Assembly (NCBI GenBank): GCA_944380395.1
Contig: CALWHM010000009.1
Location: 1 to 57,646, forward strand
Length of the DNA stretch: 57,646 nucleotides
Origin: an uncultured Clostridia bacterium
GTDB taxonomy: Bacteria > Bacillota > Clostridia > Christensenellales > UBA3700
Direction: 5' to 3'
Positions 41,017 to 50,613 of the stretch are shown here, one piece after another. The first letter of the stretch is position 1, and each line of letters starts with the position of its first letter. A program made the translations under genes and the position numbers. The notes under the pieces are model-generated. The model was not told where the DNA came from. It ran no database searches and saw only the letters and a list, made by a program, of their open reading frames with translations.

Positions 41017-42372
41017 CCCACACAAATATCCGAACCTATAAGCTCAGAACCTTTCCCCTAATGCAAACTCCCGTTTGAATCAATATGTACACAGCGCTAA
41101 AAGCCGCTCCATATAACAAAAAAGCAGCTATACGCACATAACACATCGCTAGAACAATAAAAAGCCGGCAACAACACCTTACTCATCGGCACAACAAAGA
41201 GAGCCGAATAAATCAAAGTTTGGGCGCAAAACACATCGGTTATACTCAACGATATGACAACGCAATAAAAAGCCTTCAACACATTAACAGCGAAAACAGC
41301 AAAAATAAAAACGCTGCTAACACTTTTTGCAGGTAAAAATCATAAATATACTCAAAAACCACCCACGGAAGCGCTCTTTACCGCTCAAACACGCAAACAC
41401 AACAACTCAATCTCCGCCAAAGCCGGCAATGCAATTTAATTAACAGGAAAACCCGATAAGGCTAAACCGCATTAATGCGGCGATTATACAGATCGGGCTT
41501 GCTACCCGCAAAATCAAACTTGCGTATTAAGAAGCCGGCGGTGCAGAAAAAGCGCGACCCTGCCGAACAAGCAGGAGCAACGCCTGTTTTTACCCCGAAT
41601 ATCACCGGCGCCGCCCATTTGTTTCACGTAAAACATTCCGTATAATTTTCGGGAATAAGCGCTCTTACCCCCGCTCGTTTTACTCCGGTATTCCCATCGG
41701 TTATATATGCGGCACTTTGCCTTTCTGTCAAACAATTTTTTCACCTTATCGCCTTGGCACGAACAGTTCTGAACAATATTTATCATATCGCTCCAAACTG
41801 TGAGCCGCGATCCGTGACTTAAAAACCAAACAAATACCGCATTAAGCACCTAAACCGGTAAAAATACCATATAATAACAACCGCCGTAACAAGCAGAGAG
41901 TATACGGCTTTGCCGCCGCAGCCGCCTGCACGTACCGGAGCAAGCCGACCGTGCTTTTATTATACAACCTTATCCCGCAGGCTAAGTAATCGCCCTTGTT
42001 TGCCGCATATCATAGAACGCCGGCTCTGTTGCCGCAAAAAGCTTTCCGCCCGTCAAAGCAGACGCCTTGCGCCGTTTATTCGAAGTTTGCCGCGCCACAC
42101 ATACGCTTAAATGCCGCCGGGCTAATCTCTACCTTATGCTATTATATACCGCAAAATACCTCCCCAACTCTTTTTATACATTGCCGTAACACATAAAGCC
42201 CCGTAAATGCCGCTTGCATAGCCGAAAACAAGAGTTCTTACCTCTGTTATTCCAAAAGGTTATATTACCGCTATTCCAATGGCAATATTTTCGACAAATA
42301 TTTTCCCATAATATACATAATAATTATAATTTTTATTTTTGAATGCAATTCAAAAATAATATGTAAAAACAC
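41017..42372. other. Gene desert 1 (left part), A/C-rich on the plus strand
   Basis: About 1.36 kb with no credible gene. The plus strand from 41090 to 41450 is strongly enriched in A over T and C over G, with many recurrences of short words such as AAAAAGCC and CAACA. It contains a near-perfect parS (41620-41635) and copies of the motif TATTCCC-N3-GGTTATA at 41689-41705 and (TATTCCAAAAGGTTATA) 42248-42264. Short minus-strand frames here (for example 41097-41282) are low-complexity artefacts. Confidence 0.6.
41620..41635. promoter_or_regulatory. parS site (ParB loading site), 15/16 match
   Basis: TGTTTCACGTAAAACA differs from the consensus TGTTTCACGTGAAACA at one position. It lies in intergenic DNA about 17 kb from parB. 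An exact or single-mismatch 16-mer is not expected by chance in 58 kb. Confidence 0.8.
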
Positions 42373-42401
42373 TTGCCCTTTTGTACGAAATTGTATATAA
42401 T
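42373..42401 (+). promoter_or_regulatory. Leaderless promoter of the 109-aa gene
   Basis: TTGCCC (42373-42378), 17 bp, TATAAT (42396-42401), with the ATG only six bases further at 42408. Confidence 0.6.
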
Positions 42402-42407
42402 CTAAGT

Positions 42408-42737
42408 ATGAAAAAGAACAGAGGATATATAAAAGATTTTAACTTATATATGTTGGGGCTGCGCCGCTATAACCCACACAAACAGCCCGATCGCCAAGTA
42501 AAATTCCGCAAGCGTCCGAGTGATATACTGCCCGAACTTACGGAGATATCCCCCGCTTTCGAATACTCCGCGCTCAGAGATAACGCTTACGCCCTGCGAC
42601 AAGAACTTTTCCTTGAACGAATTAAAAGACTCGCCGGACCCGACCGCCGTAGGCTGCTTTTCGGCTTGGCTTTCATAGAAGGCTATACGATCATCGGAAA
42701 TTCGCTTCAACCAGCAGGCAATTCGCAAGAGAGATAA
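42408..42737 (+). CDS. Hypothetical protein, 109 aa, basic
   Basis: I do not recognise the family. The product starts MKKNRGYIKDFNLYMLGLRR, is rich in Arg and Lys, and is probably mostly helical (LRDNAYALRQELFLERIKRL, then RRRLLFGLAFIEGY). Codon use (frequent CGC, GAC, CTC) resembles real genes in the window, unlike the surrounding desert. There is no RBS; the start codon lies six bases after a TATAAT with a good -35, so the mRNA is likely leaderless. It stands alone about 740 bp before spo0A. A small DNA- or RNA-binding regulator is possible but unsupported. Confidence 0.55.
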   Translation: MKKNRGYIKDFNLYMLGLRRYNPHKQPDRQVKFRKRPSDILPELTEISPAFEYSALRDNAYALRQELFLERIKRLAGPDRRRLLFGLAFIEGYTIIGNSLQPAGNSQER

Positions 42738-43418
42738 AGTTTATCATACAACGCCATATCAAGATTTATTTGCCTAAAAACATGCCGCCGCTTTTCGGCG
42801 CATTTTTCATTGCGAACGGTAAAAGCAAGCAAGGGGCGCAATAAAGCGCTTTTAACCGCAAACAAAGCTAATCTCTGCGCCGCAATTTGCCTTACAACAG
42901 AAAGCGAAAACCAAACGCACGCAGCAAAAAGCCCGGATCTCTGCACTCAGCAAAAAGAGCATAAGCATCACAAAGCGTCTGACTAGCCGCGAGCGCAGGA
43001 AAATACTTTGCCGGTTACAGACATAAAAAAGCATACTCACAGCAAGGCGCCCAACCATCCGCGCCAAAACAAGGCAAGACTCAAAATCCGCGCTCATCTT
43101 ATCTACCGCACCTTTCTAAACGGCAGTGCAACGCGATGCGACCCGTAAACACAGGATAACACATATCGCAACTTTGCTTTTCCGACAGATTCGGCGCGAT
43201 CCAATCGTTCCTCCCGAACTTTTCGCACTTCGAGCCCGACAAACAAACAAAACCCGCACTATAATATCTTGTATTCCCAAAGGTTATAAGGGCGAGTTTT
43301 CGGCTTTTTTATAAAAATCGACCGCGCCTAACAAAAAATATCCCGAAATTTTGCACTGTTTTTGCAAATTTCCGACCATATTTTTCAAAAATAGTTGTTT
43401 TCGCCGTAATTTTCCCTT
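42738..43418. other. Gene desert 1 (right part)
   Basis: About 680 bp without a credible gene between the 109-aa gene and the spo0A promoter. A weak terminator-like stem GCCG/CGGC with CATTTTT lies near 42784-42808. The motif TATTCCCAAAGGTTATA is at 43272-43288. Composition is again A/C-rich on the plus strand. Confidence 0.55.
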
Positions 43419-43446
43419 TTTTCACTCGCCGATTGTAAGTTATAAT
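43419..43446 (+). promoter_or_regulatory. spo0A: spo0A promoter
   Basis: TTTTCA (43419-43424), 16 bp, TATAAT (43441-43446). The spacer GCCGATTGTAAGTTATAAT is nearly identical to that of the Sel1-repeat gene promoter at 47863-47883. Confidence 0.55.
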
Positions 43447-43474
43447 GACGACGTAATTCAAGGAGGTAACAAAT

Positions 43475-44239
43475 ATGACGAAATTAAAAGTAATTGTTGC
43501 GGATACCGACAGGGATTTTTGCAACTCTTTGAGAGCTTCTCTCACAGACGCCGACGGCTTTGAATTGCTTGCCGTCACGGACAGCGGCGTAGACGCCATG
43601 GAGAAAGTTCAACGTTATCAGCCGGATATTCTCATCTGCGATCTCATCCTTCCCGGGATAGACGGTTTTGAACTTATCGCGCGCGTTCGCAAACTCACGA
43701 TAGCCAAAAAGCCGAAAATAATCGTGGTTTCCCGCCTTTCGGGAGAAAACTTCATCTCCAAAGCGCTTGGTGCGGGCGCAACTTACTTTATGGCAAAACC
43801 TGTAGACATCCCCACTTTGCGCGAACGCATGCTGGACTTCTCCGCCAACCGCGCGCAAATTGTGCGCAATTCCGCTTATACGGCTCGCCGCAGCGGTCTG
43901 GACGAAAAACTCTCCAACATATTCATCACCGTAGGTATTCCCGCCCATATCAAAGGCTATCAATATCTGCGCGAAGCGATAAAAATGTCAATAGATAATC
44001 CCGAAATCATCAACTCTATAACCAAAAAGCTTTACCCGGGCATAGCGGAACGATTCAATACCTCCGCTTCAAAAGTAGAGCGTGCGATTCGTCACGCCAT
44101 AGAAGTGGCTTGGAACCGCGGAAAGATAGAAAATATTAACAGCATTTTCGGTATAAAGATATATTCACCCAACGATAAGCCCACAAACGGCGAATTTATT
44201 GCCCTGCTTGCCGATAAGATGATATTGGAAGGCGCGTAA
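43475..44239 (+). CDS. spo0A: Sporulation master regulator Spo0A
   Basis: This 254-aa response regulator, when phosphorylated, turns on sporulation genes at 0A boxes. The receiver domain (1-120) has ADTDRD (acidic pocket), the phospho-acceptor Asp in LICDLILPGIDGFEL, and the Lys in YFMAKPVD. The DNA-binding domain (150-254) is highly conserved: HIKGYQYLREAIKMSID, LYPGIAERFNTSASKVERAI and RHAIEVAWNRGKIENI, then KPTNGEFIALLADK. AAGGAGG precedes the ATG. It is isolated in a gene desert, without the spoIVB or recN neighbours common in Clostridia. Confidence 0.97.
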   Translation: MTKLKVIVADTDRDFCNSLRASLTDADGFELLAVTDSGVDAMEKVQRYQPDILICDLILPGIDGFELIARVRKLTIAKKPKIIVVSRLSGENFISKALGAGATYFMAKPVDIPTLRERMLDFSANRAQIVRNSAYTARRSGLDEKLSNIFITVGIPAHIKGYQYLREAIKMSIDNPEIINSITKKLYPGIAERFNTSASKVERAIRHAIEVAWNRGKIENINSIFGIKIYSPNDKPTNGEFIALLADKMILEGA

Positions 44240-44318
44240 TATTGCTTTGTAACAATTCGACCATAACAGCTTTTCACTCCGTTTTTGCGCGTTCATAAAA
44301 AACAGCACTACAACTCAC

Positions 44319-44348
44319 ACCCTGCGGCGATTGCGATCGCCGCAGGGT
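44319..44348. terminator. spo0A: 13-bp perfect hairpin after spo0A
   Basis: ACCCTGCGGCGAT-TGCG-ATCGCCGCAGGGT lies 80 bp past spo0A. The T-run is absent on both strands, so it may be a Rho-dependent or structural site and not a classical terminator. Confidence 0.45.
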
Positions 44349-46995
44349 AAAAGTCGTTAAGCGCATCGTTAAGCCGCAGAACTTATCCCCCTCCGCAAGA
44401 ACACCTCAAACACAGTTAACGCACCTATCAAACAGCTGCGCATTATGTCGAATTTTATCAAAACCCTGTTCGGCATATATTCTACCCGCACGCCGATATA
44501 AGTATCCGCCGCACACCAAGGCAAGCCAATATGATAACGCCATAATAATAGCTCAGCCGGTGAACACAAACATTTTTATGCCCGTTTTTCGTCAATATTG
44601 TATATCCGGGCGGTAAAATACAAAAGCACAGCCTTGCCAAGCCGATATTGTCCGATATAAATAATTACAGCCATAAAGACGCAGGCTTTTGCCCGTCAAA
44701 CCAAGAACACCGCCCGCTCCTCTATAACAAAAAAACCGAAATGCGACTATCCGGCAATTTACCGAGCGCGCCAAAACCATAATTCTTATTACCGCAAACT
44801 CTTGAATATGGCATTATATTCCGATAACCGACCGTAACCAAGAACAATAACTCAAAAGCTGCCGGCATAAAAACCGCTTATATTCCAATGCGTACACCTC
44901 CGCGCCGCGCATTTCCCGCCGTAAAGCGACAAACAAGCCGACAACACCGTAAGAAAAGAACCGCTCCAATCCCGGTAAAAGCAGCGCGCCGACGACCGGT
45001 TTTTACGCGCAATAAAACACTCGCCGAGAGATAAAGCCTTTACGATTTCGAGCAGCAATTTAAGTCGAAAACCCCTCTTTGCAACCCCCTTGTTTTCGCC
45101 GCTGTAAAATGTTTCCCGTGTAACAATTTTTGCCTGTTTTTAGAAGATATTCGTCTTATTTCGCGCTATTTTAGTATTATTAGGGCTATATCATAATAAA
45201 TAGTTATAAATTTTTCGGACGAAATTCTTCTAAAACACGGTTTTTACAGGCGCATTATCCGCAATTTTATTTGATTGTTCCACGCAGTTTGTGAAACACT
45301 TTTCAGCATTTTTATTTCTAACGGTAAGCGTGTTGGCAAAATTACCGAAAAGCCGCCTTTTTGGCCGCCTTCCCACACGCCCGCGCAACGGTTTTCCGCC
45401 TTTATCTCCCCCGATTAGCGTAAAATTCGCAGAATATAATCGGCCCGCGGTTCCTCACCGCCGCAAAGTTGCAGCAACCTACCGCAAGCGGCGGTTTGCG
45501 GAAATATTGCGAAAACAGCCGACTTAAAGCGCCCTGCCGTGGGTACCTTTGGGTATCCCCCTTTTATCCGGCTGCTCTATATCCGCAGCTTTAATACCAA
45601 GCCTTCAAAGCAGGTTTTTTATTTATCTTCGCTTCCAAACTCTTCTTTATTTTGGGAATTATACCGCCTTCGCAACGAATGTTTGCACTTTCAATGCCGT
45701 TTTGGCTTGAAAATTGCCGCCTAAACGCGTTTTCTTGCCTTTGGTCTAAGGGGAAACCGTCTTCCGCTTCCCGATCGTTTAACGGCGCTTATATGGAGCC
45801 GTACGTATTTTCGCGCATATTTATTATATTATTGTGCCACAGCTGCGCTCAGGCGGCTACGACTCGGCGATAATAACAGCCGTTATCCGCGATAATATCG
45901 GCGGCGATCCGCACCCCTTTTCCCGCTTTATCAAACGCATTTTGCCGTAAAATATGTATCTTTGCCAAGCCTCGATAGAGCACTTTGGCTGTACCGATTT
46001 CGGCATATTTGCGCAATCTGTCTACTTGCCGAAAGCGGCACCGCAATATGCGCAATATATTTTCGCAGCACGCAATATTTTGCCCAAAGCAACAAATAGC
46101 CCGCACACTCCGATTTTCCAAGATGTCTTTGCTCTGCAATAATTTCCAAGATGTCTCTTACAATATTGCCGGATATCCTTCGGCTTGCTTGGCCGGCTTG
46201 TTTTACAAATGCCGCGCAAAAATCGCTCGTCCGCAACTCCACACGCGCGCGTGTGGCTTACCGCAACTCGTCAAATTCAAGATTAAGCCTGTCTCCGCAA
46301 TTTCACACGTGAACGCGCTATCTCAAGCCGCAGACGGCGCCGCTTGCGCTCGCAAACCGCCCCTCGGTTTCACGCATGCGCGCTTTATGTCCGCCCGTAA
46401 AGACTCCGTCAGGTAGTGCCGCCTTTTTCTTATACGCTACAACAGCGCCCCGAAACCGCATTCCACACAAGATCTTGCCTTTTTATGCCCGTTATGAGGC
46501 CGTGATACTCGATTATTCTTGAATTTTTCGCCTTTGGGCAACTCCCGGCGCCACTTTTCACTCTCTCTTTGCAATATTTTTCACGCCCGTATAATCGGCG
46601 CGCCGACATCTGCCCGTCTTCGTTCGCGCGCATTATGCGCGCATATGTCATCGGACGAATAGCTTTGTTCCGCAGCTTTCCGCGCCGCCGATTTTTCGCG
46701 CAGGTGCGCGTGCGAACGTAAACGCTTGCGTATATTATTTTTATTATAATATTTTGTATGCCTTTTTTATGCACTTTTAACATATATACCTATTTTTAAT
46801 AAAATTCTAGCATTTTTCTTGCTGTTTTTCTTGAATTACACGGGTGCTCGGCGCTTGTTTTAAGTGCACATAATATACATAATTGCCGTTAACCGCACGG
46901 CAATTTCGCCGTTCTTGCCGCGTTTCTCTGTCTTCTTGCCTTTTTTCTTTTTAACGCAAGTTGATGATACGCCGTGCCGCACCGAGATAATAATC
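44349..46995. other. Gene desert 2, 2.6 kb
   Basis: No gene can be supported. Base composition drifts from A/C-rich (44350-45050) to T/C-rich (45300-46700) on the plus strand. The many short frames present are low-complexity, overlap each other on both strands and lack RBSs. An AT-rich patch is at 45160-45270, and a two-mismatch parS-like site at 45110-45125. No tRNA, rRNA or CRISPR pattern was seen. Confidence 0.55.
45110..45125. promoter_or_regulatory. parS-like site, 14/16 match
   Basis: TGTTTCCCGTGTAACA has two mismatches to the parS consensus. It lies beside an AT-rich patch in gene desert 2. It is weaker than the site at 41620. Confidence 0.4.
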
Positions 46996-47024
46996 TTGTC
47001 TTTTTTTCTTATTTGTGTTATCAT
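46996..47024 (+). promoter_or_regulatory. Promoter of the DtxR-family gene
   Basis: TTGTCT (46996-47001), 17 bp, TATCAT (47019-47024), about 75 bp before the start codon. Confidence 0.6.
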
Positions 47025-47099
47025 AGTATAAAAGACCGCCGTCTATGAATGCCTTTATTGTTAAGGCGGTCTGCGTATGTGTTGTTTAGGGAGAAAAAA

Positions 47100-47468
47100 A
47101 TGAAAAAAGTCAGTGAAAGTGCGGAAAATTATTTGGAGACCATTCTTGTCCTGTCCAAGCGCAAGGGGAGCGTTCGCTCCATAGATATCGCCAATGAGCT
47201 GGATTTTTCCAAGCCCAGCGTCAGCATTGCCCTCAAACATCTGCGCGAACAAGGGCACGTAGTCATTTCCGAAGACGGCGTTCTTTCCTTGACGGAGTCG
47301 GGCAGGCGCATAGCGGAAGGCATATATGAGCGCCACTTGGTGCTTACCCGCTTTTTTACTTCTCTCGGCGTGGATGAAGACATCGCCCAGGCTGACGCCT
47401 GCAAGATCGAACATATCCTGGATCCGCAAACTTTCAACGCCATAAAGCGCTCCCTGAAAGACCGATAA
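47100..47468 (+). CDS. DtxR/MntR-family metal-dependent regulator (short form)
   Basis: This 122-aa protein has the DtxR-type winged HTH (ENYLETILVLSKRKGSVRSI, then DIANELDFSKPSVSIALKHL) and a dimerisation part (ERHLVLTRFFTSLGVDEDIAQADACKIEHIL) that contains the Glu, His and Cys ligand positions of the metal site. There is no SH3 domain, as in MntR. The family represses iron or manganese uptake genes in the metal-bound state. The ATG at 47100 follows AGGGAGA; an ATG 17 codons earlier lacks an RBS. It is a candidate binder of the AGTTCG palindromes at 0.9-4.9 kb (inference). Confidence 0.85.
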   Translation: MKKVSESAENYLETILVLSKRKGSVRSIDIANELDFSKPSVSIALKHLREQGHVVISEDGVLSLTESGRRIAEGIYERHLVLTRFFTSLGVDEDIAQADACKIEHILDPQTFNAIKRSLKDR

Positions 47469-47854
47469 GAGTTATAACACGATAAAATTCGGTAAGCAAT
47501 CGGAAGGCTAATCGCCCCAAAACAAGCGACGGCTTTCGGGAATATGTCGAAAACCCGACTTAAATATTCAGTTGCGTATATTCTCGGGCAAGCGCGCCCG
47601 ATTGAACACTTCACCTTTCTCCAACACTCTTTTATCTTTCGTTTTATAAAATAACGACGCCGCCTTGCTATAACCAACGGCAATAGTTTTTCGGTATTTT
47701 ACCGAATATTTCTCTATACCGATTGAATCTTTCCTCTATACCCTTATATCAATCAGTCGGTGATTACTCAAAGTCTCTTTATTCCGAAGCCGTCTTGTTT
47801 TGCACTATTTTATATCGATTTTCTCTTAATACTTTCTTAACTATATGGTTTTTA
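47469..47854. other. Intergenic region, nothing identified
   Basis: About 390 bp between the DtxR-family gene and the Sel1 gene promoter. It contains one 0A-box-like 7-mer TGTCGAA (47545-47551), which is at chance level, and no ORF with an RBS. Confidence 0.4.
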
Positions 47855-47883
47855 TTGCTTTTTGCCGATTGTAATGTTATAAT
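47855..47883 (+). promoter_or_regulatory. Promoter of the Sel1-repeat gene
   Basis: TTGCTT (47855-47860), 17 bp, TATAAT (47878-47883). The spacer shares GCCGATTGTAA with the spo0A promoter. Confidence 0.65.
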
Positions 47884-47987
47884 ATGAATGATTACAGCGT
47901 TGTCTTAAATATCGGGTATCGTGGAATGTTTGTTTTAATTTTCGCGTTCCCTTAATCTTTGCAACGCGCATCGCTAAGGAGGACTAT

Positions 47988-50438
47988 ATGAGCGAGCAGG
48001 ACACATCTTCCACTTTAGATACGGTCGACAAGCTTCTTTCACAAGCAAAAAATCTTTTAGAGAAGAAAAACGAAAACCTGGATATCGCCGCCACCCTAAT
48101 GCTTGTCCAGGCTGCAAATATGGGCAGCTTGGAAGCTAAAACCCTTATCGGCGATCTTACTTTTTATGGTCGTTGCGTAGGCAAGAGTCTTGTGGAAGCC
48201 GTGCGTTGGTATGGTAGTGCGGCAGAACAAGGATACGCCGAAGCGCAGCTTAAATTAGGCAAATGTTATTTGTATGCACACGGCGTGGAGAAAAACTACG
48301 ATAAGGCGTTTTCTTTGTTTTCTCAAGCGGCGGAATCCGGGTTGCCGGAAGCTATGTCTTATTTGGCATATTGCTTCATGTGTGGCTACGGCACTCCCGT
48401 AAATTATGAAAAAGGCTTTTCTTATTTCAAAATCGCCGCAGAACAAGGAGATGTCCAAGCGCAGTTTAACTTGGGCGTATGCTATCATAACGGCAGCGGG
48501 GTGCAGCAGGACGATGAAAAGTCTGCCGAGTGGCACGCTAAAGCGGCAGAACAAGGCTTTTCTTTATCGCAATTGTATTTGGGGCAATACTATTTTAACG
48601 GCACCGGCGTCCCTCAAAATTACAAAACCGCAATTTCTCTGTATGAAAAAGCCGCAAAGCAAGACGTAGCTTCCGCACAATTTTGTCTGGGTGAATGCTA
48701 TGAAAAAGGCATTGGCGTGAAAAAAGACATTAAAAAAGCTGTTTCTTGGTATAAAAAAGCCGCAAAGCTCAAAGATAGTGACGCCGAAAAGGCTCTTAAG
48801 CGTCTAGACCCTTCTGCCGCCGCCGAAATACCGCCTACAGACCTGTCTTCTCCTGCCGAACTTTCCGAAATGCTGGTTGCCGAAGGTAAAACGTTATACT
48901 CGAAAAAGAGTTATGCCGACGCCGTCAGCAAGTTCATTCCTGCCGCCGCAATGTCTAATGCCACGGCGCAATATTATATGGGAATGTGTTACGAACATGG
49001 TCGCGGCGTAGAACAAAACTATGAAACCGCCGTCAAATATTATACCGATGCCGCTCAACAAGGTCTAATGGCTGCTCAATATGCATTAGCTCTTTGCTAC
49101 GCAAACGGCGACGGCGTAAAACAGGACTCCGACAAGGCCGCTACTTGGTTTCTGTATGCCGCCGACCAGGGTTTTGCCCAAGCCCAGTTTAGACTTGCTC
49201 TTTGCTATGAACACGGCGACGGAATGCCTCAAGACATAAGCCAAGCCGTTGCATGGTATAAAAAGGCCGCAGAGCAAGGAGATGAATCCGCAATCGGCGC
49301 TTTGATGCGCCTAAACATAGAGCCGGACAGCCACTTATCAAAAAGCTATACCTATGACGACAGCGACATAACTTCCTCTGCTCCGAAAAAGTCTCCGGAA
49401 GAACTTTTTTCAGAAGGAGTGTCTTTATGTTACGAACAAAAATACGATGAAGCCGTAAAGCTTTTTATCGATGCGGCAAATATGGGTCTTACCGGCGCTC
49501 AATTTAATTTGGCTGTTTGCTATGAAAACGGGTATGGTGTTGCCGCCGATATGCGCAAAGCCGTGGAATGGTACACCAAAGCGGCGGAGCTGGGGCATGC
49601 CGACGCTCAATTTAATCTGGCTGTTTGCTATAAAAAAGGAGATGGTGTTGCCGCCGATATGCGCAAAGCCGTGGAATGGTATACTAAGGCGGCGGAACAA
49701 GGGAATACCGACGCTCAAAACAATCTTGGGACTTGCTATAAAAACGGGGATGGTGTTGCCGCCGATATGCGCAAGGCTGTGGAATGGTATACCAAAGCCG
49801 CAGACCAAGGGAATGCCAACGCTCAATTTAATCTGGCTGTTTGCTATGAAAACGGGGATGGTGTTGCCACCGATATGCGCAAAGCCGTGGAATGGTATAC
49901 TAAAGCGGCAGAGCAGGGGGATGCCGACGCTCAATTTAATCTGGCTGTTTGCTATGAAAACGGGGATGGTGTTGCCGCCGATATGCGCAAAGCCGTGGAA
50001 TGGTATACTAAGGCGGCGGAACAAGGGAATGCCGACGCTCAATTTAATCTGGCTGTTTGCTATGAAACCGGGGATTATGTTGCCGCCGATATGCGCAAAG
50101 CCGTGGAATGGTATACTAAAGCGGCAGAACAAGGGAGTGCCGACGCTCAATATAGTTTGGCTCTTTGCTACGAACTTGGCGACGGCGTTTTAGCATCTCC
50201 GTCTAGCGCCGCGTTTTGGTACTTAAAATCTGCCCGACAAGAGCATGTTGACGCGCAGTATAAATTGGGATGTTTATACGAAAAAGGGCTGGGGTTGGAT
50301 CAAAGTCTTTTCAAGGCAATTTTATGGTATTCGAAAGCGGCGGAACAGGGCCATAAAAAAGCAAAAAAAGCCGCTAAAAAAGCCAGACGAAAATGGAAAC
50401 GCCTTGCTAAAAAAGAAGGCTTGGATACAACGGAATAA
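47988..50438 (+). CDS. Large Sel1-repeat (TPR-like) protein
   Basis: This 816-aa protein is built almost entirely of 36-residue Sel1 repeats (pattern A-Q-x-x-L-G-x-C-Y-x-x-G-x-G-V...A-V-x-W-Y-x-K-A-A-E-Q-G). Three blocks can be seen: residues 45-270, 300-440 and 470-790, separated by acidic linkers, with a lysine-rich tail (KKAKKAAKKARRKWKRLAKK). There is no signal peptide or membrane helix, so it is cytoplasmic. Sel1 proteins are scaffolds for protein-protein contacts. Six repeats in the third block are nearly identical at DNA level (49491-50138). RBS AAGGAGG. A Sel1 fragment follows. Confidence 0.88.
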   Translation: MSEQDTSSTLDTVDKLLSQAKNLLEKKNENLDIAATLMLVQAANMGSLEAKTLIGDLTFYGRCVGKSLVEAVRWYGSAAEQGYAEAQLKLGKCYLYAHGVEKNYDKAFSLFSQAAESGLPEAMSYLAYCFMCGYGTPVNYEKGFSYFKIAAEQGDVQAQFNLGVCYHNGSGVQQDDEKSAEWHAKAAEQGFSLSQLYLGQYYFNGTGVPQNYKTAISLYEKAAKQDVASAQFCLGECYEKGIGVKKDIKKAVSWYKKAAKLKDSDAEKALKRLDPSAAAEIPPTDLSSPAELSEMLVAEGKTLYSKKSYADAVSKFIPAAAMSNATAQYYMGMCYEHGRGVEQNYETAVKYYTDAAQQGLMAAQYALALCYANGDGVKQDSDKAATWFLYAADQGFAQAQFRLALCYEHGDGMPQDISQAVAWYKKAAEQGDESAIGALMRLNIEPDSHLSKSYTYDDSDITSSAPKKSPEELFSEGVSLCYEQKYDEAVKLFIDAANMGLTGAQFNLAVCYENGYGVAADMRKAVEWYTKAAELGHADAQFNLAVCYKKGDGVAADMRKAVEWYTKAAEQGNTDAQNNLGTCYKNGDGVAADMRKAVEWYTKAADQGNANAQFNLAVCYENGDGVATDMRKAVEWYTKAAEQGDADAQFNLAVCYENGDGVAADMRKAVEWYTKAAEQGNADAQFNLAVCYETGDYVAADMRKAVEWYTKAAEQGSADAQYSLALCYELGDGVLASPSSAAFWYLKSARQEHVDAQYKLGCLYEKGLGLDQSLFKAILWYSKAAEQGHKKAKKAAKKARRKWKRLAKKEGLDTTE
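49491..50138 (+). repeat. Six tandem 108-bp repeats inside the Sel1 gene
   Basis: Units begin at 49491, 49599, 49707, 49815, 49923 and 50031. Each contains GGTGTTGCCGCCGATATGCG (or a close variant) and encodes one 36-aa Sel1 repeat. Identity between units is very high and includes synonymous sites, a sign of recent expansion or gene conversion, so copy number probably varies between strains. Confidence 0.92.
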
Positions 50439-50613
50439 TCACCCTTCTAGGGTCAGCGCGTATTATAAACCCCTGTTCTCTGCCGTAAAATCGGGAGCAG
50501 GGGGTAAAATTTGGTCAAAATTGCCTTTTGGTAAATTGCAGGTAATGTCACCTGTTTACATTGCCGGTTATCATGGATGGAGCGTCTTGCGCTCTCGCTG
50601 AAAACAAGGCGTT

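Noticed and set aside
46304-46318. TTTCACACGTGAACG as a further parS
   Set aside because: It has extra bases and several mismatches relative to the 16-bp parS; it is not distinguishable from chance.
44240-47000. Numerous 60-143 codon frames in the desert (for example 45291-45527, 45985-46416)
   Set aside because: They overlap on both strands, are low-complexity, lack RBSs and show no conserved motifs.
38486-47099. oriC with a DnaA-box cluster
   Set aside because: Only scattered near-matches such as TTATCCGCA and TTATCTACC were found, without the spacing or density of an origin. Polarity and parS point here, but an origin call needs skew data.
42290-47551. 0A boxes (TTCGACA at 42290, TGTCGAA at 47545)
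   Set aside because: About seven exact 7-mers on both strands are expected by chance in a window of this size, and neither is well placed at a promoter.
47129-47683. 184-codon minus-strand frame over the DtxR-family gene
   Set aside because: It is antisense to a confidently recognised HTH gene and has no start signal or domain.
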